The notes beneath the pieces were generated by a model that was not told where the DNA came from, did no database searches, and saw nothing but the letters and a program-made list of their open reading frames with translations. From NCBI RefSeq assembly GCF_000377625.1, contig NZ_KB898325.1, positions 248,001-312,000 on the forward strand: a stretch of DNA of 64,000 bases. The letters are read 5' to 3'. The position numbers and the translations under genes are program-made. Numbering within the stretch: position 1 is the stretch's first letter; each line of letters begins with the position of its first letter. Shown here one piece after another: positions 1-7,895 of this stretch. The DNA is from Prevotella veroralis DSM 19559 = JCM 6290. Its GTDB lineage: Bacteria > Bacteroidota > Bacteroidia > Bacteroidales > Bacteroidaceae.

Positions 1-56
1 GTACTTACCTCTTATTTGTTTTACTTTTCTTTCTTATCTAATGACTTGTGAGCGAC

Positions 57-1628
57 TTATGATTTATCGCTCTGTTCCTTCATATCAATAAACTGCTTGT
101 TTGCATCATAAAACTCATATTGCAAATAAGCTAGCTTCTGTGAAGGAATAATATTTACGCCTAATCCGTATCTCATTTGCCACTTACGTTTTAGCGAGAT
201 GAAACCCTTGTTAATGTAAGCAGCTACGTATGGGTGGACGTGTAAGTAGAACTTCTTTACTCCTACCTTATTGACAAGGCGATCAATCTTTCGCTCTAGC
301 TGGTCAGTAAAGAGGATACTTGAGTGAATCTTACCTGTTCCAAAGCAAGTGGGGCAGTTCTCATCTACGTCAACATCCATTACAGGACGAACACGTTGGC
401 GAGTAATCTGCATTAAGCCGAACTTACTTAATGGAAGGATGTTGTGACGGGCTCGATCCTTCTGCATGTTCTTACACATACGCTCGTAAAGCATCTGTCT
501 GTCTTCAGCAAGATTCATGTCTATAAAGTCAACGACGATGATTCCTCCCATATCACGTAATCGAAGTTGACGTGCTAATTCGTCGGCAGCTCCAAGGTTT
601 GTGTCAAGTGCGTTCTGCTCTTGTGCTTTCTCCTTGGTCCTGTTACCACTATTTACATCAACAACGTGCATAGCCTCTGTGTGTTCGATGATGAGGTAAC
701 AACCATGCCCGTAGTTGATTGTCTTGCCAAAGCTCGACTTGATTTGCTTTGTAACATCGAAATTGTCAAAGATAGGCACTTTCCCATTGTACTTCTTCAC
801 TATGCTTGCCTTTTCAGGGGCTATTAGAGAAACATAGTGGCGTACAGCTGTGCAAATGTCATCATCATTGACATAGATGTTCTCGTAGGTTGGGTTGAAG
901 AGATCACGTAACATAGCAACGGCACGTCCAGTCTCCTCAAATACTAATTGAGGACGCTCTTGTGTCTTTTGTACCTTCGTGATTGCTTCATTCCAACGAT
1001 TCAGAAGGACTTTCATCTCTGCATCAAGTTCCGCAACACGCTTGCCTTCAGCTACTGTTCTAACAATTACGCCAAAGTTCTTTGGAGTGATACTTTGGAT
1101 GAGTTGCTTTAGGCGTGCTCGTTCTTCGCCGCTCTTAATTTTAGATGAAACACTGACTTTATGCCCAAAAGGTATAAGCACCAAGTAGCGACCAGCGAAT
1201 GATATTTCGCCTGTAAGACGCGGACCTTTGGTGGAAATGGGTTCTTTGACAATTTGTACCAATACTTCTTGACCTACTTGCAAGGCATTCTGTATCGTGC
1301 CGTCTTTTTGTATGTCAGGGAGATGATTGGCTTTCTGAATGGGATAAAGTTTTTTACGATCGCTCTGAACCTGTTTCAGATATTTGGCGTAGGAGTTGAA
1401 TTGACTCCCTAAGTCTAGATAATGAAGAAAGGCGTCACGCTCATAACCTACATCTACAAAGCAGGCGTTTAGCCCTGGCATCAGCTTCTTTACTTTTGCC
1501 ACGTAGATGTTTCCAACCGAAAAGCTAGCTTCTCTTGGTTCACGTTGATATTCAACCAAACGCTTATCCTCGAGTAGTGCTATCGAAATCTCTTTCTGTT
1601 GGACATCAATAATTACTTCGCTTGTCAT
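57..1628 (-). CDS. rng: Ribonuclease E/G family protein (Rne/Rng)
   Basis: Endoribonuclease of the RNase E/G family, expected to cut single-stranded RNA in mRNA decay and rRNA maturation. Of 523 residues, about 35-130 form an S1-like RNA-binding domain interrupted by a charged insertion; the catalytic core follows with VDVNSGNR near residue 320 and VVDFIDMN near 358, which hold the metal-binding aspartates, and the zinc-link motif CPTCFGTG near 430. It lacks the long degradosome tail of E. coli RNase E, so it resembles RNase G in length. It is the last gene of an HU / 29-residue protein / rne series on the minus strand, separated from the small gene by a strongly structured RNA element (1763-1858) that may terminate or regulate read-through into rne. 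Family assignment is firm; E versus G is a matter of naming. Confidence 0.95.
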   Translation of the reverse strand: MTSEVIIDVQQKEISIALLEDKRLVEYQREPREASFSVGNIYVAKVKKLMPGLNACFVDVGYERDAFLHYLDLGSQFNSYAKYLKQVQSDRKKLYPIQKANHLPDIQKDGTIQNALQVGQEVLVQIVKEPISTKGPRLTGEISFAGRYLVLIPFGHKVSVSSKIKSGEERARLKQLIQSITPKNFGVIVRTVAEGKRVAELDAEMKVLLNRWNEAITKVQKTQERPQLVFEETGRAVAMLRDLFNPTYENIYVNDDDICTAVRHYVSLIAPEKASIVKKYNGKVPIFDNFDVTKQIKSSFGKTINYGHGCYLIIEHTEAMHVVDVNSGNRTKEKAQEQNALDTNLGAADELARQLRLRDMGGIIVVDFIDMNLAEDRQMLYERMCKNMQKDRARHNILPLSKFGLMQITRQRVRPVMDVDVDENCPTCFGTGKIHSSILFTDQLERKIDRLVNKVGVKKFYLHVHPYVAAYINKGFISLKRKWQMRYGLGVNIIPSQKLAYLQYEFYDANKQFIDMKEQSDKS

Positions 1629-1762
1629 CTATCTTCTCTTGTTATAAACACCATGATAGTATCGAATCGTATAAGTTAGCTATAAATGTTTTATACGTTA
1701 TGATTTGTGGTGAAAAATAATACACCTAATCGTACTACATGATATTTATAGGTAATAAAAAA

Positions 1763-1858
1763 GGCGGAACCTGCCGTCGCATTCCATGGTTGGAATTAAT
1801 TGCGATGACACGCCCCGTCATGTTTGAAAGTCGTAATAAGTGCTTTCAGCCTATGGGG
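1763..1858 (-). ncRNA. Two-domain structured RNA / terminator between small basic protein gene and rne
   Basis: Read on the minus strand, the stretch right after the small gene's stop folds into two hairpins. The first pairs CCCC (1855-1858) with GGGG (1813-1816) and TGAAAG with CTTTCA. The second (1814 to 1763) is long: GGCG pairs with CGCC at its base, then a ten-position helix with one G-U pair and one mismatch (core TCGCA/TGCGA), then ATTCCA/TGGAAT around a small loop. Six T residues follow (plus-strand A-run 1757-1762), as in an intrinsic terminator. The two basal stems compete for 1813-1814, so alternative folds are possible. It could be a plain terminator, or a leader controlling rne. 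I cannot match it to a named RNA family. Confidence 0.6.
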
Positions 1859-1859
1859 C

Positions 1860-1949
1860 TTACTTACTCTTATGTCTGTTCTTTCTTAATCTCTTTTTAC
1901 GCTTGTGCGTAGCCATCTTATGTCCCTTTTTCTTTTTTCCGTTTGGCAT
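1860..1949 (-). CDS. 29-residue Lys/Arg-rich conserved small protein
   Basis: A 29-codon ORF beginning MPNGKKKKGHKMATHKRKKR and ending in NRHKSK; over half the residues are Lys, Arg or His, with no acidic residue. It lies 35 bp downstream of HU and in the same direction. From memory, a nearly identical peptide (MPNGKKRKRHK-type) occurs in this HU-rne position across Bacteroidota, which argues that it is a real gene. The composition fits an rRNA-binding small ribosomal-type protein. A ribosomal protein bL38 has been reported in Flavobacterium johnsoniae; whether this is the same protein cannot be decided here. Its stop codon is directly followed by the structured RNA at 1763-1858. Confidence 0.8.
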   Translation of the reverse strand: MPNGKKKKGHKMATHKRKKRLRKNRHKSK

Positions 1950-1984
1950 AGCTTTGATGTTTTAAATTGTTATAATATTTATGT

Positions 1985-2266
1985 TTACTTATTCTTCATA
2001 TCTTCAATGAAAGTCTTTGCAGGCTTGAAGCTTGGGAAATCATGTGCAGGGATTGTGATTGTCGTATTCTTAGAGATGTTACGAGCTGTCTTTTCTGCAC
2101 GATGCTTAATAATAAAGCTACCGAAACCACGTAAATATACGTTCTCTTTCTTCCCTAATAAGCTATCTTTGATTGCATCCATGAATGATTCAACTACAGC
2201 TGAAACGTCTTTCTTGGCAATACCAGTTGATGTTGCAATCTCATTGATAATGTCTGCTTTCGTCAT
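1985..2266 (-). CDS. hup: HU family DNA-binding protein
   Basis: A 93-residue nucleoid protein with the full HU/IHF fold: N-terminal helices (MTKADIINEIATSTGI), the beta-arm region with RGFGSF near residue 46, and an arm with HRAEKTARN and a proline-containing tip. Expected to bind and bend DNA as a dimer without strong sequence preference. First gene of the HU / small basic protein / rne series; its own promoter -7 box lies at 2321-2328. Length and motifs are standard for the family. Confidence 0.95.
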   Translation of the reverse strand: MTKADIINEIATSTGIAKKDVSAVVESFMDAIKDSLLGKKENVYLRGFGSFIIKHRAEKTARNISKNTTITIPAHDFPSFKPAKTFIEDMKNK

Positions 2267-2320
2267 TTCCTTTTTATTCTTTTTATGTTTAATTCTTTAG
2301 TCTCTCATTATTTCGGATTG

Positions 2321-2328
2321 CAAAGATA
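2321..2328 (-). promoter_or_regulatory. Promoter -7 box for HU
   Basis: TATCTTTG on the minus strand matches the Bacteroidota -7 consensus TAnnTTTG, giving a leader of about 50 nt before HU. No clear -33 TTG was found at the usual spacing. Confidence 0.7.
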
Positions 2329-2412
2329 CTCATTTTCAGCTTAATAGAGAAATGTTTTGAGTGTTTTTTTGCAAAAACTCTCTCTGATAGTTCCCTACTC
2401 TTAAGTTTTTTG

Positions 2413-2420
2413 TATCTTTG
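2413..2420 (+). promoter_or_regulatory. Promoter -7 box for coaW
   Basis: TATCTTTG, 21 bp before the coaW start codon, matches TAnnTTTG. It is divergent from the HU promoter, with about 85 bp between the two boxes. Confidence 0.7.
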
Positions 2421-2441
2421 TAACCTAATTATATAAGGTGT

Positions 2442-3266
2442 ATGAAGATTGCCATTGGAATTGATGTGGGGATTTCAACAACGAAGATTGTTGGAATTAG
2501 AGAAGGGAAGGTCGTTAAACCTTTACGTATAAAGGCTACTGACCCTGTGACTTCCTTGTATGGTGCATTTGGTAAATACTTGTATGATAATAAGATTGAT
2601 TTATCAGATGTAGAGCAAGTGATGTTGACTGGAGTTGGCGCTCATTATGTTAATAAGTCTGTTTATGGACTTCCGACAGCAAAGGCTGATGAGTTTTTAG
2701 CTGATGGTTTGGGAGCTCAGTTCGAGTCGAAACTTCAACGGATGATAGTTGTCTCTATGGGTACAGGAACCTCTTTAGTGCTTTGTGATGGCAATGAAAT
2801 CCGTCATATTGGTGGTATTGGTATTGGAGGCGGTACATTAAGTGGGCTTTCTCGGTTGTTATTACAGACAGATGATGTTAAAGAAGTTGTGTCTTTGGCA
2901 ATGAAAGGAGACATCTCACGCATCAATCTTCAGATAAAAGATATATCAACGAGTCCACTACCAGGTTTGCCTATGGATGCAACAGCGTCTTTGTTTGCAA
3001 ATGCACAAGTAAATGCTAGTAGGGAGGATATTGCTCTTGGTTTGATAGGTTTAGTGCTGCAATCAATAGGTTCTGCAACAATCTTAAGTTCCTTAAATAG
3101 TGATATTCGTGATTTTGTTCTGATAGGTAATCTTACGTTGTTACCGCAATGCGAATTACTCTTTCCTGTTATGGAGAAGATTTATGATGTTCGATTTATT
3201 ATTCCCAAGTATTCGGAGTATTGTACGGCTATTGGTGCGGCATTGCAAGGATTAAAGCGTAGATAA
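2442..3266 (+). CDS. coaW: Type II pantothenate kinase
   Basis: Phosphorylates pantothenate to 4'-phosphopantothenate, the first committed step of coenzyme A synthesis. The 274-residue protein has the ASKHA-fold phosphate loop GIDVGISTTKIVG at residues 5-17 and a second nucleotide motif MGTGTS followed by GGIGIGGGTLSGLS near residues 105-145, as in CoaW and eukaryotic PanK. Type II enzymes of this kind differ from E. coli CoaA and from the type III CoaX. panC and panD, which make the substrate, are also in this window at 59-60 kb. Followed by a hairpin terminator at 3347-3392, so probably monocistronic. Confidence 0.85.
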   Translation: MKIAIGIDVGISTTKIVGIREGKVVKPLRIKATDPVTSLYGAFGKYLYDNKIDLSDVEQVMLTGVGAHYVNKSVYGLPTAKADEFLADGLGAQFESKLQRMIVVSMGTGTSLVLCDGNEIRHIGGIGIGGGTLSGLSRLLLQTDDVKEVVSLAMKGDISRINLQIKDISTSPLPGLPMDATASLFANAQVNASREDIALGLIGLVLQSIGSATILSSLNSDIRDFVLIGNLTLLPQCELLFPVMEKIYDVRFIIPKYSEYCTAIGAALQGLKRR

Positions 3267-3346
3267 GTATTGCTTATTATTATCTGATAATGTTTTGACA
3301 TTCATCATGCTATTAGTTAAGTCTTAATAGTCGGGGATATACGAAA

Positions 3347-3392
3347 GCCTTTCTTGCGATAGAGAAGATGCTCTTCTACGTGCAAGAAAGGC
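3347..3392 (+). terminator. Hairpin terminator after coaW
   Basis: GCCTTTCTTGC pairs perfectly with GCAAGAAAGGC, with an inner AGAAG/CTTCT stem, followed by ATTTCTTTA. The rest of the 279-bp coaW to MORN gap holds a small CACAC/GTGTG palindrome at about 3459-3474 and the MORN promoter. Confidence 0.7.
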
Positions 3393-3556
3393 ATTTCTTT
3401 AAGTGCTAAAGAGGCTTATCTCTATCTTCAATATTTATTAATTCCTTTATACCTCCTCACACCATATAGTGTGAACCAACATCACCTATATATTAAAAGA
3501 TTTATAGTGCATCTTTAAAAAAGATTTATTAATTTGTGATTTTCATTGAAAATATT

Positions 3557-3564
3557 TATCTTTG
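3557..3564 (+). promoter_or_regulatory. Promoter -7 box that decides the MORN gene start
   Basis: TATCTTTG lies 48 bp before the GTG at 3612. An in-frame ATG exists at 3546 but is upstream of this box, so it would not be transcribed from this promoter; translation most likely begins at the GTG. Confidence 0.65.
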
Positions 3565-3611
3565 CAACTATAGGTTATGAGGATCTGTACATTACTTTAA
3601 AACTGATTGGC

Positions 3612-4727
3612 GTGAGAAATAGATATCTTATTATATTACTATTACTTCTAACTTCTCTTTCAGTCTTTGCGCAGAAGATAGAGATAGGGTCGTGTGTTAC
3701 CAGTGATGGGGGGAATTACCATGGGCAGATGTTTCGAGGGAAGCCTAATGGTAAAGGTAAGACGGTCTACAAGAATAAGGATGTCTATGAAGGGGAGTAT
3801 ATGAAAGGCTTGCGCCATGGAGAAGGGACTTATATCTTTGCTGATGGTGAGAAGTATGTTGGACAATGGTTCCAGAATCAGCAACATGGAATGGGAACCT
3901 TTTATTTTTCGAATGGAAACCGATATGAAGGCTTGTGGTATAAAGATTATCAACAAGGTCAAGGCACCATGTTTTATTACAATGGAGACAAGTATATTGG
4001 TAATTGGGAACATGATAAACGCAGTGGAGCTGGTAAGTATATCTTCGCAAACGGGGCCTCATACGATGGTATGTGGGCAAATGATATGAAGAATGGATAC
4101 GGTTGTTTTAAGTGGACGGATCATTCTTCGTTTATGGGTAACTGGGTTAATAACATGAAAGAAGGTAAGGGCGTTTATATCTATTCGGATGGTGATAAAT
4201 ACGATGGTGAATGGAAGAACGACCTTCAGAATGGTAAGGGTATCTACAAGTTCAAGGATGGCGAGGTTTATGAAGGCGAATATGTAGATGGTCAGCGCAC
4301 AGGGCAAGGTATTTTCCAATATAAGAATGGAGATCAATACACAGGTCATTTCCTAAATGGAATGAAGTCTGGTTTTGGTACGATGTCCTGGCATAATGGG
4401 GATATATATACAGGTTATTGGGAAAAGGATTTGCAAAATGGGCAAGGAAAGTTGACTAAGAAGAATAAGGACGTCTATGAAGGGCAGTTCAAGAATGGTG
4501 AAGTTGAAGGGCTTGTTATCATTCACTATGTTGACGGAAGCAAGTTCAAGGGAAACTATCATAATGGTAAACGAAATGGTAGTGCTATTGAAGAAACTGC
4601 TAATGGCGTACGCTTTGAAGGCAACTATAAGGACAACCAACGTGACGGAAAGTTCATAGAGCGAGACAAGAATGGTAAGATTACTGCCATCGGATATTAT
4701 GAGAATGGAAAACGTCACGTCAACTAG
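3612..4727 (+). CDS. Secreted MORN-repeat protein
   Basis: About 371 residues: a signal peptide (RNRYLIILLLLLTSLSVFAQ) followed almost entirely by tandem MORN repeats of about 23 residues with the pattern YxGxWxxGxxxGxGxxxxxxGxxY, roughly fourteen by eye. MORN repeats form elongated beta-strand rods that bind lipid or protein in eukaryotes; in Bacteroidota the role is unknown. The signal peptide puts it in the periplasm or outside. The GTG at 3612 is preferred because it immediately precedes the signal peptide and lies downstream of the promoter box; no in-frame ATG exists between the promoter and the signal peptide. It is 40 bp upstream of glgB and may be co-transcribed with it, but no link to glycogen is evident from the sequence. 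Confidence 0.85.
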   Translation: MRNRYLIILLLLLTSLSVFAQKIEIGSCVTSDGGNYHGQMFRGKPNGKGKTVYKNKDVYEGEYMKGLRHGEGTYIFADGEKYVGQWFQNQQHGMGTFYFSNGNRYEGLWYKDYQQGQGTMFYYNGDKYIGNWEHDKRSGAGKYIFANGASYDGMWANDMKNGYGCFKWTDHSSFMGNWVNNMKEGKGVYIYSDGDKYDGEWKNDLQNGKGIYKFKDGEVYEGEYVDGQRTGQGIFQYKNGDQYTGHFLNGMKSGFGTMSWHNGDIYTGYWEKDLQNGQGKLTKKNKDVYEGQFKNGEVEGLVIIHYVDGSKFKGNYHNGKRNGSAIEETANGVRFEGNYKDNQRDGKFIERDKNGKITAIGYYENGKRHVN

Positions 4728-4767
4728 CTTAACTTAAAGATATAATAACGAACAAAATACATTTACC

Positions 4768-6846
4768 ATGGTTACAAAGAAGAGTATAACTAAGAGTGCA
4801 CCTAAAGATGTTGTAAAGAAGAAGAGTAAGAGCGCACCGGCTCATATTGGGCTTGTTAAGAATGACTCATATTTGTCTCCGTATGAAGATATTATACGTG
4901 GGCGGCATGAGCATGCGCTTTGGAAAATCAAGCAACTGACGCAAGACGGGAAGATGACCCTTTCTGATTTTGCCAATGGATATAACTATTATGGTCTACA
5001 TCTTACCGATGAAGGCTGGGTCTTTAGGGAGTGGGCACCTAACGCTACAGATATCTATCTTGTCGGCGATTTCAATGGATGGAACGAGTTACCCTCTTAC
5101 AAATGTAAGCGTATTGAAGGCACAGGTAACTGGGAGTTGCGTCTTCCTGTTCATGCAATGGAGCATGGACAATACTATAAGATGCGAGTTCATTGGAATG
5201 GTGGAGAAGGAGAGCGCATTCCAGCTTGGGCACAGCGTGTTGTACAAGATGAGAATACAAAGATATTCTCGGCACAGGTATGGAATGTTGAAGAACCATA
5301 CGTTTGGAAGAAGAAGAACTTTAAACCTAGCACCGATCCTCTACTGATTTACGAGTGTCATATTGGAATGTCACAAGATGCAGAGAAGGTTGGTTCATAT
5401 ACAGAATTCCGTGAGAATGTTCTGCCACGTATTATAAAGGATGGTTATAATGCTATTCAGATTATGGCAATCCAAGAACATCCTTATTATGGTAGCTTTG
5501 GTTATCATGTTAGTTCTTTCTTTGCGGCTAGTTCGCGCTTTGGTACTCCCGAAGAGCTGAAAGCACTTATTGATGAAGCACATCGCAATGGGATAGCTGT
5601 TATTATGGATATAGTCCATTCGCATGCTGTAAAGAATGAGGTGGAAGGACTAGGAAACCTTGCTGGTGATCCTAACCAATACTTCTATCCAGGCGATCGA
5701 CACGAACATCCAGCTTGGGATTCTCTATGCTTTGATTATGGTAAGGATGATGTACTTCATTTCTTATTGTCTAATTGTAAGTATTGGTTAGACGAGTATC
5801 ACTTTGACGGCTTCCGCTTTGATGGTGTAACTTCCATGCTTTATTATAGTCATGGTTTGGGCGAAGCTTTCTGTGACTATGGTGATTACTTCAATGGACA
5901 TCAGGATGATAACGCTATTTGTTATCTGACGCTTGCTAATTGTCTTATTCACGAAGTAAACAAGCATGCTATCACGATTGCAGAAGAAGTATCTGGTATG
6001 CCTGGATTAGCTGCAAAGTTTAAGGATGGTGGCTATGGTTTTGATTATCGTATGGCAATGAATATCCCTGACTATTGGATCAAGACCATTAAAGAATTGC
6101 CAGACGAGGCTTGGAAGCCATCATCTATCTATTGGGAAATAAAGAATCGACGTGCGGATGAGAAAACTATTTCTTATTGCGAGTCTCACGATCAAGCACT
6201 TGTTGGAGATAAAACGATTATCTTCCGTTTGATAGATGCTGATATGTATTGGCATTTCCGTAAGGGAGATGAGAATGAAATGGCTCATCGTGGTATAGCA
6301 CTGCACAAGATGATTCGCTTGGCAACTATTGCCGCTATGAATGGTGGCTATCTCAACTTCATGGGTAATGAGTTCGGCCATCCAGAATGGATCGATTTCC
6401 CACGTGAGGGCAATGGTTGGAGTTATAAGTATGCTCGCAGACAGTGGAATCTCGTGGATAATAAAGAACTTTGTTATCATTATCTTGGTGACTTCGATCG
6501 TAAGATGTTAGAGGTAATAAAGAGCGAGAAGAAATTTAATGCAACACCTTTGCAAGAGATATGGCATAACGACGGAGATCAAATATTAGCTTTCAGTAGG
6601 GGAGAACTATTGTTTGTATTCAACTTCTCACCAACTCGTTCTTATGCTGATTATGGGTTCTTAGTACCAGAAGGTTCTTATGTTGTAGAGTTAAACTCAG
6701 ATGCGAAAGAGTTTGGAGGCAATGGCTTTGCTGATGACTCAGTAGAGCATTTCACCAACCCTGACCCTCTTTATACCGATCAACATAAGGGATGGCTCAA
6801 GTTATATATTCCTGCTCGCAGTGCAGTAGTATTGAAAAAGAAGTAA
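4768..6846 (+). CDS. glgB: 1,4-alpha-glucan branching enzyme
   Basis: Transfers glucan segments to form alpha-1,6 branches in glycogen (GH13). The 692-residue protein begins with a basic Lys/Ser-rich tail (residues 1-28), then a CBM48-like domain (WAPNATDIYLVGDFNGW, about 89-105), then the catalytic barrel with DGFRFDGV (D352 the likely nucleophile), AEEVSG (E406/E407 the likely acid/base pair region) and ESHDQ (H474, D475). The sequence style is that of the eukaryote-like, short GlgB group rather than E. coli GlgB. Four bases separate its stop from the next gene, suggesting an operon. A GT5-type glycogen synthase-like protein is at 58-59 kb. Confidence 0.95.
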   Translation: MVTKKSITKSAPKDVVKKKSKSAPAHIGLVKNDSYLSPYEDIIRGRHEHALWKIKQLTQDGKMTLSDFANGYNYYGLHLTDEGWVFREWAPNATDIYLVGDFNGWNELPSYKCKRIEGTGNWELRLPVHAMEHGQYYKMRVHWNGGEGERIPAWAQRVVQDENTKIFSAQVWNVEEPYVWKKKNFKPSTDPLLIYECHIGMSQDAEKVGSYTEFRENVLPRIIKDGYNAIQIMAIQEHPYYGSFGYHVSSFFAASSRFGTPEELKALIDEAHRNGIAVIMDIVHSHAVKNEVEGLGNLAGDPNQYFYPGDRHEHPAWDSLCFDYGKDDVLHFLLSNCKYWLDEYHFDGFRFDGVTSMLYYSHGLGEAFCDYGDYFNGHQDDNAICYLTLANCLIHEVNKHAITIAEEVSGMPGLAAKFKDGGYGFDYRMAMNIPDYWIKTIKELPDEAWKPSSIYWEIKNRRADEKTISYCESHDQALVGDKTIIFRLIDADMYWHFRKGDENEMAHRGIALHKMIRLATIAAMNGGYLNFMGNEFGHPEWIDFPREGNGWSYKYARRQWNLVDNKELCYHYLGDFDRKMLEVIKSEKKFNATPLQEIWHNDGDQILAFSRGELLFVFNFSPTRSYADYGFLVPEGSYVVELNSDAKEFGGNGFADDSVEHFTNPDPLYTDQHKGWLKLYIPARSAVVLKKK

Positions 6847-6850
6847 GTAG

Positions 6851-7807
6851 ATGATGGAAAGTAGGTTTATACGCATAGTATGTGCTGTTTTGTTTTGTTT
6901 ATTCTCATTCTGCTATCTCTATTTCTTTCAAGCAGATGTGATGACGATTGTACAGCATTTAGCGTCTGGGGGACAAACGTTCTATAATCCTTTGTTGGGT
7001 GCAGTACTGATAACGATTACCTTAAAGTTATTGCAAATAGGTATCAGTTCTTGGACGAAACTCTCTAAGCGTGGCTATGCTTTAACCTACTTTCCCTCTT
7101 TCCTTCTTTTGACAATAGTATCGGATATTAAACCAACTGCTACAGGGGTTACTTTGGGCAGTTGGTTGTGGATAGCTCCATTATTGCTTATCCTTTATGC
7201 TATTATCGTGATAATGACAAAGCGATTTGAGCCTTATGAACCAGAGTTACGTAGTTTTGGCATATTCTCTCAATTAACATGGATGAGTTTAGCTATCTTC
7301 CTTTCGTTCTTCTTGTTCACAGGACTCTTCAGCAATACCGATAAGTATTATCATCAGCGCGCAAAGGTAGAGGCTTTGATAGATAAGAGAAATTATGCAG
7401 GTGCATTACAAGTTGTGAAGACTATGCCACATACTGATTCCGTCACTTCGATGTTGACTGTTTATGCGGTTGCACGTAGAGGACACTTAGCAGATAGTCT
7501 ATTTTACTATCCTTTAGTAGGAGAGGGAAGGGTCTTACGTCCTGGCAGAGTCCATTCATGGCTCCAGCCCGATAGCGTTCTACTAAAGGTAACTCGCACC
7601 TCTGCCAATTATCAATTAACAGGCTTCCTCCTCGATCGTAACCTTCAAGAGTTTGTGCGTTACCTACCGCAATATTACCCAGTAGATAGTCTCCGTCCTC
7701 GATATTATAAGGAGGCATACGAGCTTTACGTGCTTCGTAAGAAAGGACTCACACCAGATAAACCTTATAAGAAAGGTAGTTATACCGCATATTACTTCTC
7801 AAAGTAG
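6851..7807 (+). CDS. Hypothetical integral membrane protein
   Basis: 318 residues with about five membrane segments in the first 155 residues (for example 6-26, 47-63, 78-92, 100-120 and 137-155) and a soluble C-terminal half with an alpha-helical, TPR-like feel (RAKVEALIDKRNYAGALQVVKTMP, 170-195) that would sit on one side of the membrane. I do not recognise a named family; it looks like one of the Bacteroidota-restricted conserved membrane families. Starts 4 bp after glgB, so it is almost certainly translated from the same transcript. Confidence 0.75.
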   Translation: MMESRFIRIVCAVLFCLFSFCYLYFFQADVMTIVQHLASGGQTFYNPLLGAVLITITLKLLQIGISSWTKLSKRGYALTYFPSFLLLTIVSDIKPTATGVTLGSWLWIAPLLLILYAIIVIMTKRFEPYEPELRSFGIFSQLTWMSLAIFLSFFLFTGLFSNTDKYYHQRAKVEALIDKRNYAGALQVVKTMPHTDSVTSMLTVYAVARRGHLADSLFYYPLVGEGRVLRPGRVHSWLQPDSVLLKVTRTSANYQLTGFLLDRNLQEFVRYLPQYYPVDSLRPRYYKEAYELYVLRKKGLTPDKPYKKGSYTAYYFSK

Positions 7808-7895
7808 AAGTCTTTCCTAGCCTTTCTCTACAACCTCCATTCTATTAGGAGGAGCCACCTTTTACCTAATCACACTCATTTAAAACCTTACGTCT

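Noticed and set aside
3660..4718. Several long antisense ORFs under the MORN gene
   Set aside because: Repetitive sequence keeps antisense frames open; the sense frame has the signal peptide and repeat pattern.
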